Positions 1 through 11,423 of a DNA stretch of 64,000 bases are shown piece after piece. The stretch's first letter is position 1; the number at the start of each line of letters is the position of its first letter. The notes under the pieces are model-generated. The model was not told where the DNA came from. It was given only the letters and a program-made list of their open reading frames with translations, and did not search any database. Position numbers and translations under genes: made by a program. This DNA comes from Ornithodoros turicata (taxonomy: Eukaryota; Arthropoda; Arachnida; Ixodida; Argasidae): NCBI RefSeq assembly GCF_037126465.1, contig NC_088203.1, positions 79,766,168 to 79,830,167 on the forward strand, read 5' to 3'.

Positions 1-817
1 CTGACTGTTCACCTCAATGCCAACGAAAGGTCTACTGCAAACGAGTTTTGTAGACTACCAAGCCATCTGCTTGCTCCCTGACGAGTGCATACAACGCATC
101 TGTGGAACACGAGGAACACTGTGGTAACTGATAGCGCGTCATGTGCGGCCCTCGACAATGCACAATGGCGAGACGCGCAACATCTACCGGAGCTCCCCCT
201 GCTACCCCTCTAACCCTAACAGCCTCGCCTGTTCACTGAACATTCGCCGTTGGCGCTGTGCCCGTACGCGACAGTTCCGAGCGGACTCTACCTCATATGA
301 CCATTTCTTCCGTCTCATTAACCCCCGCCGGGACTGTTGAACGCACACCCTCGCTACTGTAAAAAAAAAAAAAAAAAAAAAAAGCGCCAGACGAGCTCCC
401 TTAAACGCACACCTTTTTGGGTGGAAGCCTGCATTGACCTTTCCCCTGTTTTTCCCTTTCGTCTAATAAATATCCCACCCCCCGACATTGAGCACTATCT
501 ATTATCCGGCAACCGGTATCTCTCTCAACGACTCGTCCTCCAACGCCACTTACGATAACTTGGTTAACCCACGTCTCTTTGGCCACTCTGCTCGGTCCAG
601 TCCTCCACAACCAGGGGGCGGTTACGACTGCCTTCTTGCGCTATCTTCATGCCTCTGGCCTCTCGACCAGCCTGTACGACCCCGTTTTGTGTGTGTGTGT
701 GTCCCTTTTTTGCTTTCTTTTCTTGTTTTCTTTCAAGGAATAGCAAGTGGGCCTGCGCCTGACTAGCCTTTCCTCCCTTTCTTTTTGAATAAACATATCC
801 CCCCTCTCCCCGAACAA
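1..817 (+). mobile_element. LINE-G: 3' end of an RNase H-bearing (I-like) LINE, degenerate
   Basis: Broken translations in several frames give the end of an RNase H/zinc-knuckle region: VTDSASCAALDNAQWRD near 123-175, then DIEHYLLSGNRYLSQR at 483-530, then a terminal FLRYLHASGL near 631-662. That last motif matches the C-terminal ends of LINE-C (FLSFLRATGLLHEL) and LINE-F (LVQFLRFCGLLGEL) in this window. The family encodes endonuclease, reverse transcriptase and RNase H for target-primed retrotransposition; only the tail remains. The 3' UTR runs through a GTGTGT stretch to AATAAACATATCCCCCC near 788-806. A poly(A) run and a second AATAAA/poly(C) block (about 361-486) interrupt the zinc-knuckle region and look like an inserted short element. 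The 5' end lies outside the window. Confidence 0.6.
361..486 (+). repeat. Poly(C)-tailed short element, copy 1
   Basis: It begins after a run of A and ends with CATTGACCTTTCCCC, a T-rich stretch, TAATAAATATCCC and poly(C). The same order (GGCTGACCTTTCC, T/C-rich, AATAAA, poly C) recurs at 745-806, 39398-39503 and 60840-60960. It splits the LINE-G zinc-knuckle coding region, so it is probably a separate insertion. Confidence 0.45.
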
Positions 818-1966
818 TAATTTCAGTCTCGCAGAACTAGATGGCGCTATAAGGACAAGGCGAACCAAGTCGTCCCCAGGCCCGGATGTTATTAAAGAGC
901 CTCCGCTCTGAAGGCATTGTTAGGCGTCACCAATAAGAGTTGGAAGGACGGCAAGCTCCTAATTGGCAGGAAAATCTATAAAGTTGTACCTTTGTTGAAA
1001 CCTGGAAAATCACCCGGGAATATGGCGTCTTTAAGATAAATTAGCTTCTTTAAATTAGCTTATCAAGCTGGCTGTGTAAAGTCATGCAAAAAATGGTCCT
1101 TAGTCGAATAGAGTGGGTCCTAGAAAGCCAGATGACGCTTCCGTAATGCATGTCCGGTTTCCGTCAGGGCAGGGCTACCATGGATGGAGTTTTGCACCTC
1201 ATGACTTCTGTTCAACACGAACGCGCCCAGAACTAAACTACTCAGACGGCTTTCCTCGACATTAAACAACCATATACGTATGATACGGTGAGCTACGGCC
1301 ACGTGCTCTATATGCCCTGTACAGTCGGGAGAGACGGGATCGCGCTGCGGTGGATTCTTTATCTTCAAGGTAGGTCTGTGTACATACAGAACGAGGACGG
1401 GAACCGTGATTATCATGACTTCTGCAGCGGAGTGCCGCAGGGTGGCGTTTCGATCCCTCTGCTGTTCAATGTAGTTATGGCAGATTTACCGCATCGTCTA
1501 CCCAAGAACGTCTACATAGGCGTTTACGCTGACGCTATATGTACGAGGGGTGTTCAAGTCAAATCGGGGCTTTCTGTCTCCTGAGGCTCGCACTACTTCT
1601 TTTTCGTCATTGTCACACGCGACAGGCCTCCGCGTTCATCACGTGATGGTGCGAAGTTTGTGCAAACCAGAAGACACGTGCTGGACAAGGTGGCCGACAA
1701 CGAGATGAGCGCGCACATCGAACAGCGAATTGTCATGAAGTTTCTCCTCAATGAAGGCGTAAAGTCATCTGAAATTCACAGAAAACTTCAGGCTCAGTAT
1801 GGCCACGATACACTTAGCCGCAGCAAAGCATTTGAGTGGTGCAAACGGTTCCGAGACGGCCGTACATCAGTGCAGGACGATCCCGGCCGGGGCCGCTCAG
1901 AGCCCAGTGTCAGAGTTCTTGAGAACATCCAACTTGTGGAGCGCCAGATCCTCAAGGACCGACGGA

Positions 1967-1979
1967 TAACATGTCTCGA
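1967..1979. repeat. Target-site duplication of LINE-C1, left copy
   Basis: TAACATGTCTCGA here is repeated exactly at 4978-4990. The 13 bp flank LINE-C1 and lie within the mariner coding sequence, which continues correctly after the right copy. Confidence 0.92.
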
Positions 1980-2102
1980 CAACAACAACAACAACATAGA
2001 TGAATGGATGATGATGATGTGGGATGTTTCCGTGCGTTGAGTGCAGGACCCTACCCCATTCCAAAGAGGTTCATATGAGAGGATGACGAGGGAAGGAAAT
2101 CC

Positions 2103-3714
2103 CTACAGTTCGTGAAGGAGGCCGGTGGCCCTCAGAAAGGAAAGAAAAGCGCCAAGTGCACGGCACTGATGTCCAGGGTTACTCCATGGGCCGAGAACTT
2201 TGCAGATGTTGAATGGCCTCTGATCGAGCATTTCAAGTTGACATTTAAAGGCCCGTCGCTCGCATGCGTACTGGATGCAGTCTTCTAAAATGTGTCGGAT
2301 TACTGCCGGGACACCGCAAGTTGTACATAGCGCCGTGTTGCTGCGGCCCGGCCTATACCGGAGTGCAGGGGTGAATGCGACGCTAAGTCGTAAACGACGT
2401 ACGAGAGAGGTAAAGAGGCGAGGGAAACCGCCTGGCATTTCAAATAATAGTGTTGGGTCAACAGCATACAGAAGCGACCACCGGGTGATGACATGACACC
2501 ATTCCTGATGGGCCCAAGGCGAAGTCAATGCGGACAAGAGGGAGCGTCTATCCCCATTCGAAAGTATGATGGGGACTGCTGAGCGGCGATGGTGAGCCGC
2601 AGCAGCTGCCCGATCCGCTACTTCATTGCCTCGTATGCCAATGTGGCTAGGAACCCATTGGAGGGTCAGGCGGTGGCCCCTGCCTTCTAAAACCTTGAGC
2701 GTCGTCAAGATGTTCACTACCACCGGAGCCAAGGAGCCACGGATGCCCATGTTGTCTATGCACTGCAGCACTGCCCGCGAATCTGTACAAACCACCCAGA
2801 GGCGTGGGTGGTGATCCAAAATAGACTTTAGGAATAACAGAATGGCATACAACTCCGCAGGTGGCCGAGGTGCGGTGCGATAGGCGGAACCCACGTTAAA
2901 CTGATTCCTCTGGAATTACAAATGCCGCAGATGAGCCGCCAGTAGTAGAGGAACCGTCCGTATATACGGCGGTTTGGTTTCCGTATGCAGCGTCCATCCA
3001 CTCCAGAGTAGCCTGCTTGAGGACTGGAACAGGGGTTTGGCTCTTCGACCCATTGATTCCCGGGATGTGAGACGAGATGGATGGTTTCGGCAGTGTCCAT
3101 GGTGCTACTGAAGAAGCGGTTGGGGCAACAGTGAAGGCAGGTATATGGTCCGTTAGTTCTTGCGCACACTGCGCGATTTTGCTGTGGTTCCGCTTACGAA
3201 GCTTCTGTACCAGTGGGTGACGGCGATGGTGAGCGCGCAATCGCAAATAGTGGCGGAAAGTTTCTCTCTGGCGGAGGACGCCAATTGGGAGTTCCCTGGC
3301 TTCGGCTACCACCATCCTCGTCTCAGCGCAACGCGGAACGCCAAGACAGGTCCGCAAGCTGCGCGCCAAGGCGCAACGGAGCTTGTGTTCGGATGTCCGT
3401 GATAGTCCGTGCAACGCAGGAAGGGTGTAGGCTACTGAGCCACGAACAAGCGCTTTGTGGAGTGCAAGAAGGTCCCGCTCACTAAATCCCCAGCGCAAGC
3501 CGGCAAAGTGACGTATCACATTTCCCCAACGTTGCGCCTTTGAAGTGAGATAATCAATGTGCCTTGCCCACGACAGGTTGCGGTCCAACACAACACCGAG
3601 GAACCTGTGGTGCCTAACCTGCCTTAAGGGAGATCCTCCGATGTGTAGTTGGAACCGGCGCATCTCTTTCCGGGTAAACGGAAGCGTAGCGCTTTTCTCA
3701 GTGGAGATGTCCAT
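2103..3714 (-). pseudogene. LINE-C1 RT thumb, RNase H and zinc knuckle, two frames
   Basis: Two minus-strand open frames, 2896-3714 and 2103-2894. The first carries the post-YADD region (DISTEKSATLPFTRK, FLGVVLDRNLSW, LRTCLGVPRCAETRMVVAEA) and the start of RNase H with Asp in VYTDGSS. The second continues from the Glu in AELYAILLFLKS through TDSRA and NEVADRA (the remaining acidic residues of RNase H) to CTTCGVPAVIRHILEDC and the terminal FLRATGLLHEL. LINE-C3 has a sense codon where C1 has TAA after EESV, so C1 has one stop and one nearby 2-nt loss. Confidence 0.85.
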
Positions 3715-3722
3715 CCCAGCTT

Positions 3723-4943
3723 TCAGGAAGTAGGCATGTATGGCATCAAATGAGCTCTGGAGCCGACGCTGAATTGCAGGGCGGGACTTGCCAACCGTCC
3801 AGACGCAAATGTCATCAGCATAGATGGACAGATGCGCCCTCCGAGCAAGGCACCCTTGAGGCCCATCAAGACAATGTTAAATAACAGGGGGCTAAGAACA
3901 CTTCCTTGAGGAACTCCCTGTGGCACAGTGATCTTTTCCGTGTCCCCCTCGCCTGTAGTGACAAAAATCTTCCGTTGATGGTGGAAGTCGGAGAGCCACG
4001 TGAGCGCCCTATGAGGCACCTGGGCCTGCAACAACCCATGAACAACACAAGGGTGGCTTATGGAATCGTACGCCCGTTTGATGTCCAGGAAGACAGTCAT
4101 CGCTATTTGTCTTCGCGCCTTCGCTTCTTCGACCGAAGAGACTAAATCGAGCACCGAATCCATGGAGTTACGGTGTCTGCGGAAACCCGCCATTTCCTGA
4201 GGAAAAACAGATCTTCGCTCCAGCCACCACTCGAGCCTGTGCAGTATCATACGTTCAAGGACCTTGCCTAAGCAGCTGGTGAGGCTCACGGGTCTGAAAA
4301 ACGCCAGATCAGAGGGTTGTTTCCCCGGTTTCAGGATGGGGACTACCCGTGCCTCCTTCCACGCAGCAGGGACCTGGCCATCCCTCCATGACGTGTTGTA
4401 AACCTCTAAGAGCGCCAAAAGGGATGCGTGGTCCATATTGCGGAGCGCCATGTAGGTGACTTTGTCTGGACCGGGCGACGACTTCTTGTGGGAGAGTGCC
4501 AGCGCAGCCTTGAGCTCGGCAAACGTGAGGTCTGCGTCCATGCCAGGGTCAGACACTGACGGGGCTTGACTAATAGCATGCTGCAGCTCCAATGCGTGGC
4601 TCCGAAAGGCTGTACGTTTCGCTGCCTCAGACTTTGCTGCCAGAATTTTGCAGAAGTCGTAGGCAACTTCCTTCTCAGGCCTAGATACTGAGAGTGCCAG
4701 AGATCTGAGGGGATTCCTCGCGGGAGGAGCTTCGCGGAGACTTCGCGCAATCCGCCAGACCTTCGCAGGGCTTGAAAACGGAGTCATAGACGCGCGAAAC
4801 TGACGCCGTCTTTTTTTGTCAACAGCCTGCAATGCTTTCTGTACCGACGCATTCGCACGACGCGCGGCTTGTGCATCTGCGAGTTGGCCGGATCGCCGAG
4901 CCTTCCGCTCTGCCCGTCTTCGAATGCCACGCAAACGCTCCAC
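3723..4943 (-). pseudogene. LINE-C1 reverse transcriptase segment
   Basis: 406 codons open from the first Met. An N-terminal basic region (RRRAERKARRSGQ) precedes the RT palm. Readable RT blocks: LKPGKQPSDLAFFRPVSLTS (block with the RPVSL motif), FLDIKRAYDSISH (first catalytic Asp) and VPQGSVLSPLLFN. After that a frameshift replaces the YADD block, which is intact in the next frame. The protein would copy the element RNA at the nicked target in the nucleus. Close sequence identity to LINE-C2 and C3 suggests recent copying despite this lesion. Confidence 0.85.
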
Positions 4944-4977
4944 CTCCGGATCCGTACCTGCGTGACCAGCGCTGATC

Positions 4978-4990
4978 TAACATGTCTCGA
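4978..4990. repeat. Target-site duplication of LINE-C1, right copy
   Basis: TAACATGTCTCGA, identical to 1967-1979; mariner sequence resumes from here. Confidence 0.92.
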
Positions 4991-7900
4991 ACTGGCTGGA
5001 AAGACGGACCTTTCTGTGTGAACGTTGAACACTATCATTCATGAACACCTCCAGTTTCGGAAAGTTAGTGCCCGCTGGGACCCGAGGCAGCTCCCCGTGC
5101 TTGACCGGCAGAGAAGACTGGAAATCTCCCAAGAGGTAAGGTACCGTTTCGACACTGAAGGACAGCTGTTCCTTGATTGGATCATCACGTGCGATGAAAT
5201 GTGGGTAAATCATTTCACTCCTGAGTCTAAACGCGCATGAAAACAGTGGAAGCATCCGGGCTCGCCATCTCCCAAGAAGTTCCGAAGCACCCCGTCTGCG
5301 GGTGAGGTCATGCCCACGGTTTTCTGGGACAAGGCTGGCGTTGTTCATGTTGATTTTCTGCCCAGTGGTACTACCATCAATAGTTCATATTACTGCCTCC
5401 TCCTACATTTTATTTATTTTATTTATTCCTTTATTTTCCTTTATTCATTTATTTATAATTCCTTTATTTCCTTCATTCCTCCTCCTGCAGGACAATGCAC
5501 GCCCGCATACCGCGCATCTCACGACACGCACCTTACAGGAACTTGTCTGGGAGTTGCTGCCACATACCCCTTAGAGTCCCCCCTCGCCTCCAGCGATTTC
5601 CATCTCTACGGGCCACTGAAGGCGTTCTTTGGGGGCCACCACTTCAGCTGCGACGACGAGGTCAAGAATGCGATCCGATCATGGCTGCTACGCGCCGGTA
5701 AGGATTTCTACGTTGCTGGCATCCAAGCCCTCGTGAAACGCTGGGACAAGTGAATTAGTGCAGCTGGAGATTACGTTGAAAAATAAAACTGATTTCACGC
5801 ATGCAAGTTCATTTTACTTTTGCGAAAAATGAAAAGTCCCGGTTTGACTTGTTCACCCCTCGTACATGGGCGTCTGTGCTGCATCTGCCTGCTTTGCCAC
5901 GTCGACTTCAGAATGCGTTAGACTGTGCGGTATCCTTTCTCTCGTACAGAGGCATGGGCGTATCTGTTGAGAAGGCTGTATTTCTTGCGTTTACACGAAA
6001 TAGAATGTAGAGGGGGTACATGTTTAATCGAAATAAAGGCACGAAGTAAAAGAGATCCGTAAGTAAAAGAGAGGGTGTCCCATCGCCACTTCTTAGGAAT
6101 TGTCATTAACTCGCAACTAACATGGTATGCTCACATAAAGCATCGTCATCTCAACAGGAGCAGTCTAGCACGGGTCGACGTTTGTCTCTCCGGCTCCCGT
6201 TGGGGAATGTCAACAAAGTCCCTACTTACGATATGTCGGGCGGTTATTCGGAAAGTCGTGGCTTAGCATCTACCTGTACTACATGGGATAAGCAACACAG
6301 CAGAGAGGAGACTGCAGAGCGTTTTAACAAGAGGTCTGAAAATCTGCCTCGGGATACCTCGAGCTACCTCCAATGTTTTGGCAACAGCAGGAGCTAGAGA
6401 GATGCCTTTAGGTGGGCTGAGAACGCAAGAAATAGTGCGCCACTATCTTCGCCAGGATATATGCGCCATGGTAAGCACCCCTGGCACGGAAGTTGAGATG
6501 CCGAAATTCTTCAAAGCCTTACCACCGTAATTTACCAAAAACACAGCTGTCAACAGCGACCTAGCATCCCCCATGGAGTCCGGAGCTACCCGCCTATTTG
6601 CAACTCTGTGCCTGGTGTACACCACCCCAAGTCCAGTTTGAACTCTGCACTGCCGAGACAGCATTGTCTATCTATTATGGAGCGTCACTGTAGGAACACT
6701 GGAATTTTTACTGACGAACAGACGACGGCGTCAGACTCAGCATCACTTTTGTGGTCCCACTGCAGAGGAAAGAAGGAATGGCACAACTGCCGCACACAAC
6801 ATCTTCGACAACAAGAATTGGTAGCCATACAGCTGGCTATGCAGTACATAGCAGCACAACAGTCACCTGCCGAGTGGGTCATATACAGCGATCCAAAAGC
6901 CGGACTTCAAGCCGTGCTGTTGTCCTTGGTAAATGGCTGTACACCAAACAGTACACCAAATACAAACAAACACACTCAATGAATAGAAGTCGAATAGAAG
7001 TTGCCGGCTACGAACTAGCTCTGCAGTGGATTCCTGGACATGTGGGTATAGGGAAGAATCAAGCTGCAGACGAAGTATTCGCTTCTCCAGCTGGCTGCTC
7101 GCCACCTAGCGGATCCCAGCAGAAGAACTCAATCAATGATAGTAACAGCAGATGACAGGTATATCTCGCGCTGACCCAAAACTGCAGTGTCATAGCACAC
7201 ATAGCGGACATAGCACACATCTTCAGCGACACATCCCGTGATATATAAAAAGTCGATAATACATCTTTATGTGTTTTTTCTTTCTATTTCCATTTTATTT
7301 TATTCTTTATGAGGTCATTCGATGACACTCCCCAGTCATCATCATCAAATAATGTTATTGTTTTTCAGGTCATCGTCGCTGGAAATGTACAGACGGCAAT
7401 GGGTACAACTGCAGAGTGATTCGTCACTGTTACAATGCATAGACCAGGAGCTTAAATTCTGTGTTCTGTCTACGTTACCGCGCAGTATTCAGATGTTTTT
7501 ACAGTGGTGTCAGTTGTATGTGCTTTATGGCCGTCATTTTCTCCATAAAGTTGGAACAGCCGATTCATCGCATTGTTCGGTTTGTGCAACGATGCAGGAT
7601 AGAATAAAGCATATTGTAATGCACTGTGGTATGCATCACAAAGAGCTACCATGAAAACTGCACTTGATCGACTGGACAGCAGCGTCTTCGATATAATGAA
7701 GGTGTTGGAAATTTGGGTATCGAACAAGAGGTACGCTGTGGGGTGGATGCAACCTATTAGGCTGTGCGTGCTCTTCGAACTAGTAGTGATCTTGTGAATA
7801 GACTGTAGACACGTAATAGATCTTGTGATTGGAATGTAGTGCACTTGTGAATATTGAACTTGCAAGCAGAGCACCTGCGAGAAAGCGCTTGCCAGAACAC

Positions 7901-8030
7901 AACTTGAGGAGTAGTGAAGTAGTGGTGTCATTTATTTATTTATTTATTTTTAGTTTCTAGCGGTTCCCCGTAAGAAACTAAAATAATAATAATAAATAAC
8001 AATACTACATTTATGTTAGGAGTAGGGAGA

Positions 8031-9060
8031 CCGGGACTTTCTGTCTCCTGAGTGTACACATGGCTTGCGCTACTTCTTTTTTGTTATTTTCACACGCGAC
8101 AGGCCTCCGCCTGCACCACGTGGTGGTCCAAAGTTTGTGCAAAACAGAAGACACGTGCTGGACAAGATGGCCGACAACGAGGTGAGCGTGCACATCGAAC
8201 GCGAATTGCCATGAAGTTTCTCGTGAATGATGGCGTAAAGTGATCTGAAATTCACAGAAGACTTCAGGCTCAGTATGGCCACGATACAGGCAGGTCCCGA
8301 GGCAGCTCTCCGTGTTTAACCGGCAGAGAAGACTGGAAATCTGCCAAGAGCTAAGGTACCGTTTCTACACTGAAGGACAGCCGTTCCTTGATCGGATTAT
8401 CACGTGCGATGAAACGTGGGTGCACCATTTCACTCCCGAGTCAACGCGCATCAAAACAGTGGAAGCATCCGGGCTCGCCAACTCTCAAGAAGTTCCGAAG
8501 CGCCCCGTCTGCGGGTAAGGTCATGGCTCCGGTTTTCTGGGACAAGGCTGGCGTTGTTCATGTTGATTTTCTGCTCAGTGGTACCAACATCAATAGTGCA
8601 TATTACTGTCAGGTTCTGAGGGACGTGCATAAGGCGCTGAAGCAAAAGCTGCCGGGCCTCATCACAAAAGGAGTCCTCCTCCTACAGGACAATGCACGCC
8701 CGCATACCGCGCATCTCACGATACGCACCTTGCAGGAACTTGGCTGGGAGTTGCTGCCATATCCCCCTTACAGTCCAGACCTCGCCCCAGCGATTTCCAT
8801 CTCTTCGGGCCACTGAAGTCGTTCCTTGGGGGCCGCCACTTCGGCTGCGACGACGAGGTCAAGAATGCGGTCCGATCATGGCTCATACGCGCCGGTAAGG
8901 ATTTCTACGCTGCTGGCATCCAAGCTCTTTTGAAACACGGGGAGAAGTGCATTAGTACCAGCTGGAGATTACGTTGAAAAATAAAACTAATTTCTCGCCT
9001 GTCAGTTCATTTTACTTTTGCGCAAAATGAAAAGTCCCGGTTTGACTTGGACACCCCTCG
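8031..9060 (+). mobile_element. Mariner copy 2, internally deleted
   Basis: The left inverted repeat is truncated (it begins at GACCGGGACTTTC). The right one is complete and ends at CCCCTCG before TA at 9061. Transposase start ATG 8167. Compared with copy 3, about 260 bp are missing at 8286 (between ACGATACA and GTCCCGAGG), removing the second half of the DNA-binding domain. The catalytic region is readable: FLDRIITCDETWVHHF, LLQDNARPHTAHLT, ELLPYPPYSPDLAP. A 1-nt loss then shifts the frame before the third Asp. The spacing from Asp-Asn-Ala-Arg-Pro to that Asp is 34 residues in the restored reading, that is DD34D mariner. Confidence 0.88.
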
Positions 9061-9074
9061 TATGTCACTATAGC

Positions 9075-9458
9075 ACTATGGCACTGGTGTTTTGCCCCAG
9101 CTACGATTCCCCATACCATCGAGGACTGTGACCGGTACACGTGTGAACGCCGGGTGTTTTGACCCCAACTTCAGCTCCTTGGCCATATAGATCATTCAGC
9201 TTGTGCAAAGTACTTAGCCCATGCATCTCCCCTGCGCATTAGTGAAGGCGTCTTCGCTCCCTTTTTGCTTTCGTGCAAGCCACTGACCACCTCGAAGAGC
9301 TCTAAACAGAACTCCGACCTGTCATCGCTTCGCATTCACCATAATTCATCCTCTCATATTAACCTCTGTGAAATGGGGTTGAGTCCTGTGGCTACCTCGG
9401 GGAAACATCCCATGTCATCATCACTTCTCCATCAATTATTGTTGTTGTTATTTTGCAA
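9075..9458 (+). mobile_element. LINE-N: 3' end of an RNase H-type LINE
   Basis: Broken frames give CPSYDSPYH, IEDCDRYTCERRVF and LAHASPLRISEGVF, the post-RNase H knuckle and tail. Compare HILEDCSQYVRERRAF in LINE-C. The 3' UTR (GAAATGGGGTTGAGTCC, GGGAAACATCCCATGTCATC) and a TTATTGTTGTTGTTA end closely match the LINE-C 3' end, so this is a relative of LINE-C. Confidence 0.6.
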
Positions 9459-9620
9459 AAAGATCAAGGTATCTTTTAAGTGTAGAGTTTCGCATGCCCA
9501 TGCGCATTAACATAAATTATTGAACGTGAGTATGTTTTGCCTCACCTTCCCCAACATGTAATGGTTCGATTTTGTGGTGATACGGATACAAATATATTGG
9601 CAGGCAAAGTGAATGCAGTG

Positions 9621-9802
9621 CAGGGGCAGGTCCAGACCCTCGTATTGTGTGTGTTTGCGTGTGTGTGTGTGGGGGGGGGGGGTTATTTGTCAGAGCGCGT
9701 AGCGGGAGAGTGGAGAGAGGAGAAATCCAACGTATCATCTAACATTTTGGGGGGCGATCGCCCAACCGCCTCCCCCCCCCCCTCCCCTTGGATCCGCCAC
9801 TG
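9621..9802. mobile_element. hAT-type MITE, about 182 bp
   Basis: Left terminus CAGGGGCAGGTCCAGACC; right terminus read on the other strand CAGTGGCGGATCCAAGG. Flanks are ATGCAGTG (9613-9620) and ATTCAGTG (9803-9810), 7 of 8 identical, the 8-bp duplication expected of hAT elements. The interior holds (GT)n, poly(G) and poly(C). No coding sequence. Confidence 0.65.
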
Positions 9803-9810
9803 ATTCAGTG

Positions 9811-11411
9811 TAACAATACAAAGTATCACTATTACTGCCCATCCCAACTCCTGACTGATACTGTTTAACGGTGTCTTGAAAATAATGCGGTGCATGACCT
9901 CGGCCATCCCTGTACAATCGCTATCACAATTACCCCACTTTGCAGAAAACTTGGGCCGCACAAAACGACCATGGAGACCTGTGGCAGGGCTGAACTAAGA
10001 CCAGTCACCGGGTGTCATTAGGGCGATTCAAATTGAGAGTCATTACTAAGAAACAAACAAACAAGCTAAGTATAGGCAGTTAGGGGAGAAAACCGAAAGT
10101 CTGACGAGCACTGCAATTCGCGTCCGACAAGCGCGCCGTCTGGACATTGCCTTAACGACAGGATAGTGAACAACGTTGGCGAGCTGGGAAATGCAGTGGC
10201 GCTTTGTCGTTGCCACGGTTGCAAAAAAGAATGAAGGCGAAATGAGAAAGGCCATGGGCCTATAGACACACATACAGATGCATAGAAGACAAAAATGGAG
10301 ACGTCGGTCGCGCCGGTGCTCTATGACGCTTGATGCGTGAAAGTTCTGAGTATCCTAAAAGCTTACTTCAGCCCGTATGTTCTTGAGATAGCTCGCCAGG
10401 GCACACAGCGTTGGTTGTCGCTTTGTGCTGCTTTTAACGAACTCCCGAGTACCTTCTCAACGGTGAAGGCTCGATGGCGTATAGTTTATCAAGGGTGTTC
10501 TTCGATGTTTGCCGACTATATATAGAGTCGAAGCGTCGGCAGGTGACCAGCACGAGCTTCATGTCCTTCAAGGTTCAGCATATTAAACAGTTCGGCGAGC
10601 CAGCGACACCAATCCTACGTGGGGATACTGCCGTTAGCGGGACGTGGACCGAGAATTTGCAAGAACTCTGTGTCTTTGAGGACAAAATGCGATTGATGTG
10701 AAATTCGCTTGCATTCTGCTACTGAGGTTCCGTTGTACGGATATTTCTTTCGACTGAGACGGGAGAACTGAGGAGACTAGGCACTCTTGTGCTTCTCTTG
10801 GTTTTTTATTTTATTTGCATGACTCGGAGCATAAGCGATCGAAAATATATTTTTCTGAGTTATCCGCCTCGTGAACAGAAACATAACTCAGTTAACGGGA
10901 GACTCAGTTAACATAACATAAGTATTATGTAAGGAATAGGCTGTACAAAGCCTTTTGTGAGTATTCTCCTCCATGACAAAAAGTTATGCGAGGTCCAATT
11001 CCTTTAGGCACTGTATTTTAATAGGGAGTTTAACTTCAGACCTACGATTGCAAAAAGAAAGAAAAAAAAACTGTCGTAACCTTAGAGGCCTATCTGGTAT
11101 GTGTTTCAAAGTGTGGTGACGGCGCATTATCGTGTCCATGGGTATACGGTGCACAAACACAAGAGACAAGAGTGAGCGCAGGGCAGGCATTATCGTGGTA
11201 GATCCCCGAGCAGAAATCAGCACTACACGTAAAAAGTTCGTACGTAATAATCAGATGAATTGAAGAGCTGTCTTCAACAATGAGACAAGTACCAAAACTT
11301 AGAGAGATGGCAAACACGGTTTCGAAGATGTTTTAGTGGTTGCCGTGAAAAAAACAAAACAAAAAGAAAACAAAGAAAGTGAGAGGTTAAACACGGGAAA
11401 GCACGCAGTTT
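9811..11411. other. No gene recognised
   Basis: Only short open frames without recognisable domains. An A-rich tract at 11347-11380 precedes the LINE-C2 insertion. Sequence around 10100-10700 is of mixed composition and I cannot assign it. Confidence 0.5.
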
Positions 11412-11423
11412 ACATTGAAAGAA

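Larger units (their letters stand above)
1980..4977 (-). mobile_element. LINE-C1: 5'-truncated RNase H-type LINE nested in the mariner
   Basis: Minus-strand element of about 3.0 kb. Its 3' end is the (GTT)n tail next to a (CAT)n run (plus-strand (AAC)n at 1980-1996 and GATGAT at 2007-2019). RT spans about 3720-4943: SSPGPDKVTYMAL, FLDIKRAYDSISH, VPQGVPQGSVLSPLLFN. The active site YADD is encoded at 3811-3822 but in a shifted frame. Thumb and linker lie at 2896-3714 (FLGVVLDRNLSWARH), RNase H (VYTDGSSTTGGSSAAF, then TDSRAVLQC, then GNEVADRAAAAAH) and a CTTC...HILEDC knuckle at 2103-2990. A stop (EESV*) and a 2-bp deletion near 2890 separate the last two segments. Endonuclease and upstream sequence are missing, as in normal 5' truncation by target-primed reverse transcription. 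Confidence 0.9.
1690..5753 (+). pseudogene. Mariner transposase pseudogene (copy 1, two halves)
   Basis: A transposase cuts and pastes its own element in the nucleus; this one cannot be made. N-terminal half about 1690-1979, C-terminal half 4991-5753, separated by LINE-C1 and its target duplication. The first catalytic Asp (CDEM) and the second (DNARP) are readable. The third, expected 34 residues after the second (DD34D spacing, clear from copies 2 and 3), lies in a damaged stretch. Lesions: start codon lost, 3-kb LINE insertion, internal simple-sequence replacement and several frameshifts. Confidence 0.8.
1544..5862 (+). mobile_element. Mariner copy 1, interrupted by LINE-C1
   Basis: Termini are inverted repeats starting CGAGGGGTGTTCAAGTCAAA (left) and, on the opposite strand, CGAGGGGTGAACAAGTCAAA (right). 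They are flanked by TA at 1542-1543 and 5863-5864, the mariner target duplication. The left coding part (about 1700-1979) gives the N-terminal helix-turn-helix region: AHIEQRIVMKFLLNEG, SSEIHRKLQAQYG, SKAFEWCKRFRDGRTSV. The right part (4991-5753) gives the catalytic core, including FLDWIITCDEMWV and DNARP, to VKRWDK. The transposase start is GTG where copies 2 and 3 have ATG. About 60 bp just before the second catalytic Asp is replaced by a (TTTA)-rich stretch at 5403-5480. With the inserted LINE removed the element would be about 1.3 kb, normal for mariner. Confidence 0.88.
818..8029 (+). mobile_element. LINE-A: RNase H-type LINE relic, split by a mariner and a nested LINE
   Basis: An old RT/RNase H LINE read in three pieces. 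RT: FSLAELDGAIRT at 822-857, SSPGPDV near 870-890, VPQGGVSIPLLFN at about 1432-1470, and the active-site motif as YADA (1525-1536; last Asp lost). The RT then stops at a mariner TA and resumes at 5865 with RLQNALDCAVSF and GMGVSVEKAVFLAFTR. If the mariner and one TA are removed, the codons read Ala-Ile-Cys-Thr-Trp-Ala straight across the junction. RT thumb remnants (HRHFLGIVINSQLTW) are at 6078-6120 and a degenerate RNase H (IFTDEQTTASDSAS, then QLAMQYIAAQQSPAEW, then LQWIPGHVGIG) at 6700-7060. A Cys-His knuckle CSVCATMQDRIKHIVMHC lies near 7575-7630. The 3' UTR ends near 8029 with TTATGTTAGGAGTAG, also seen in LINE-E. Many frameshifts; not functional. Confidence 0.75.

Noticed and set aside
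3905..4145. Plus-strand frames across 2275-5240
   Set aside because: Shadows of the minus-strand LINE-C1 coding sequence.
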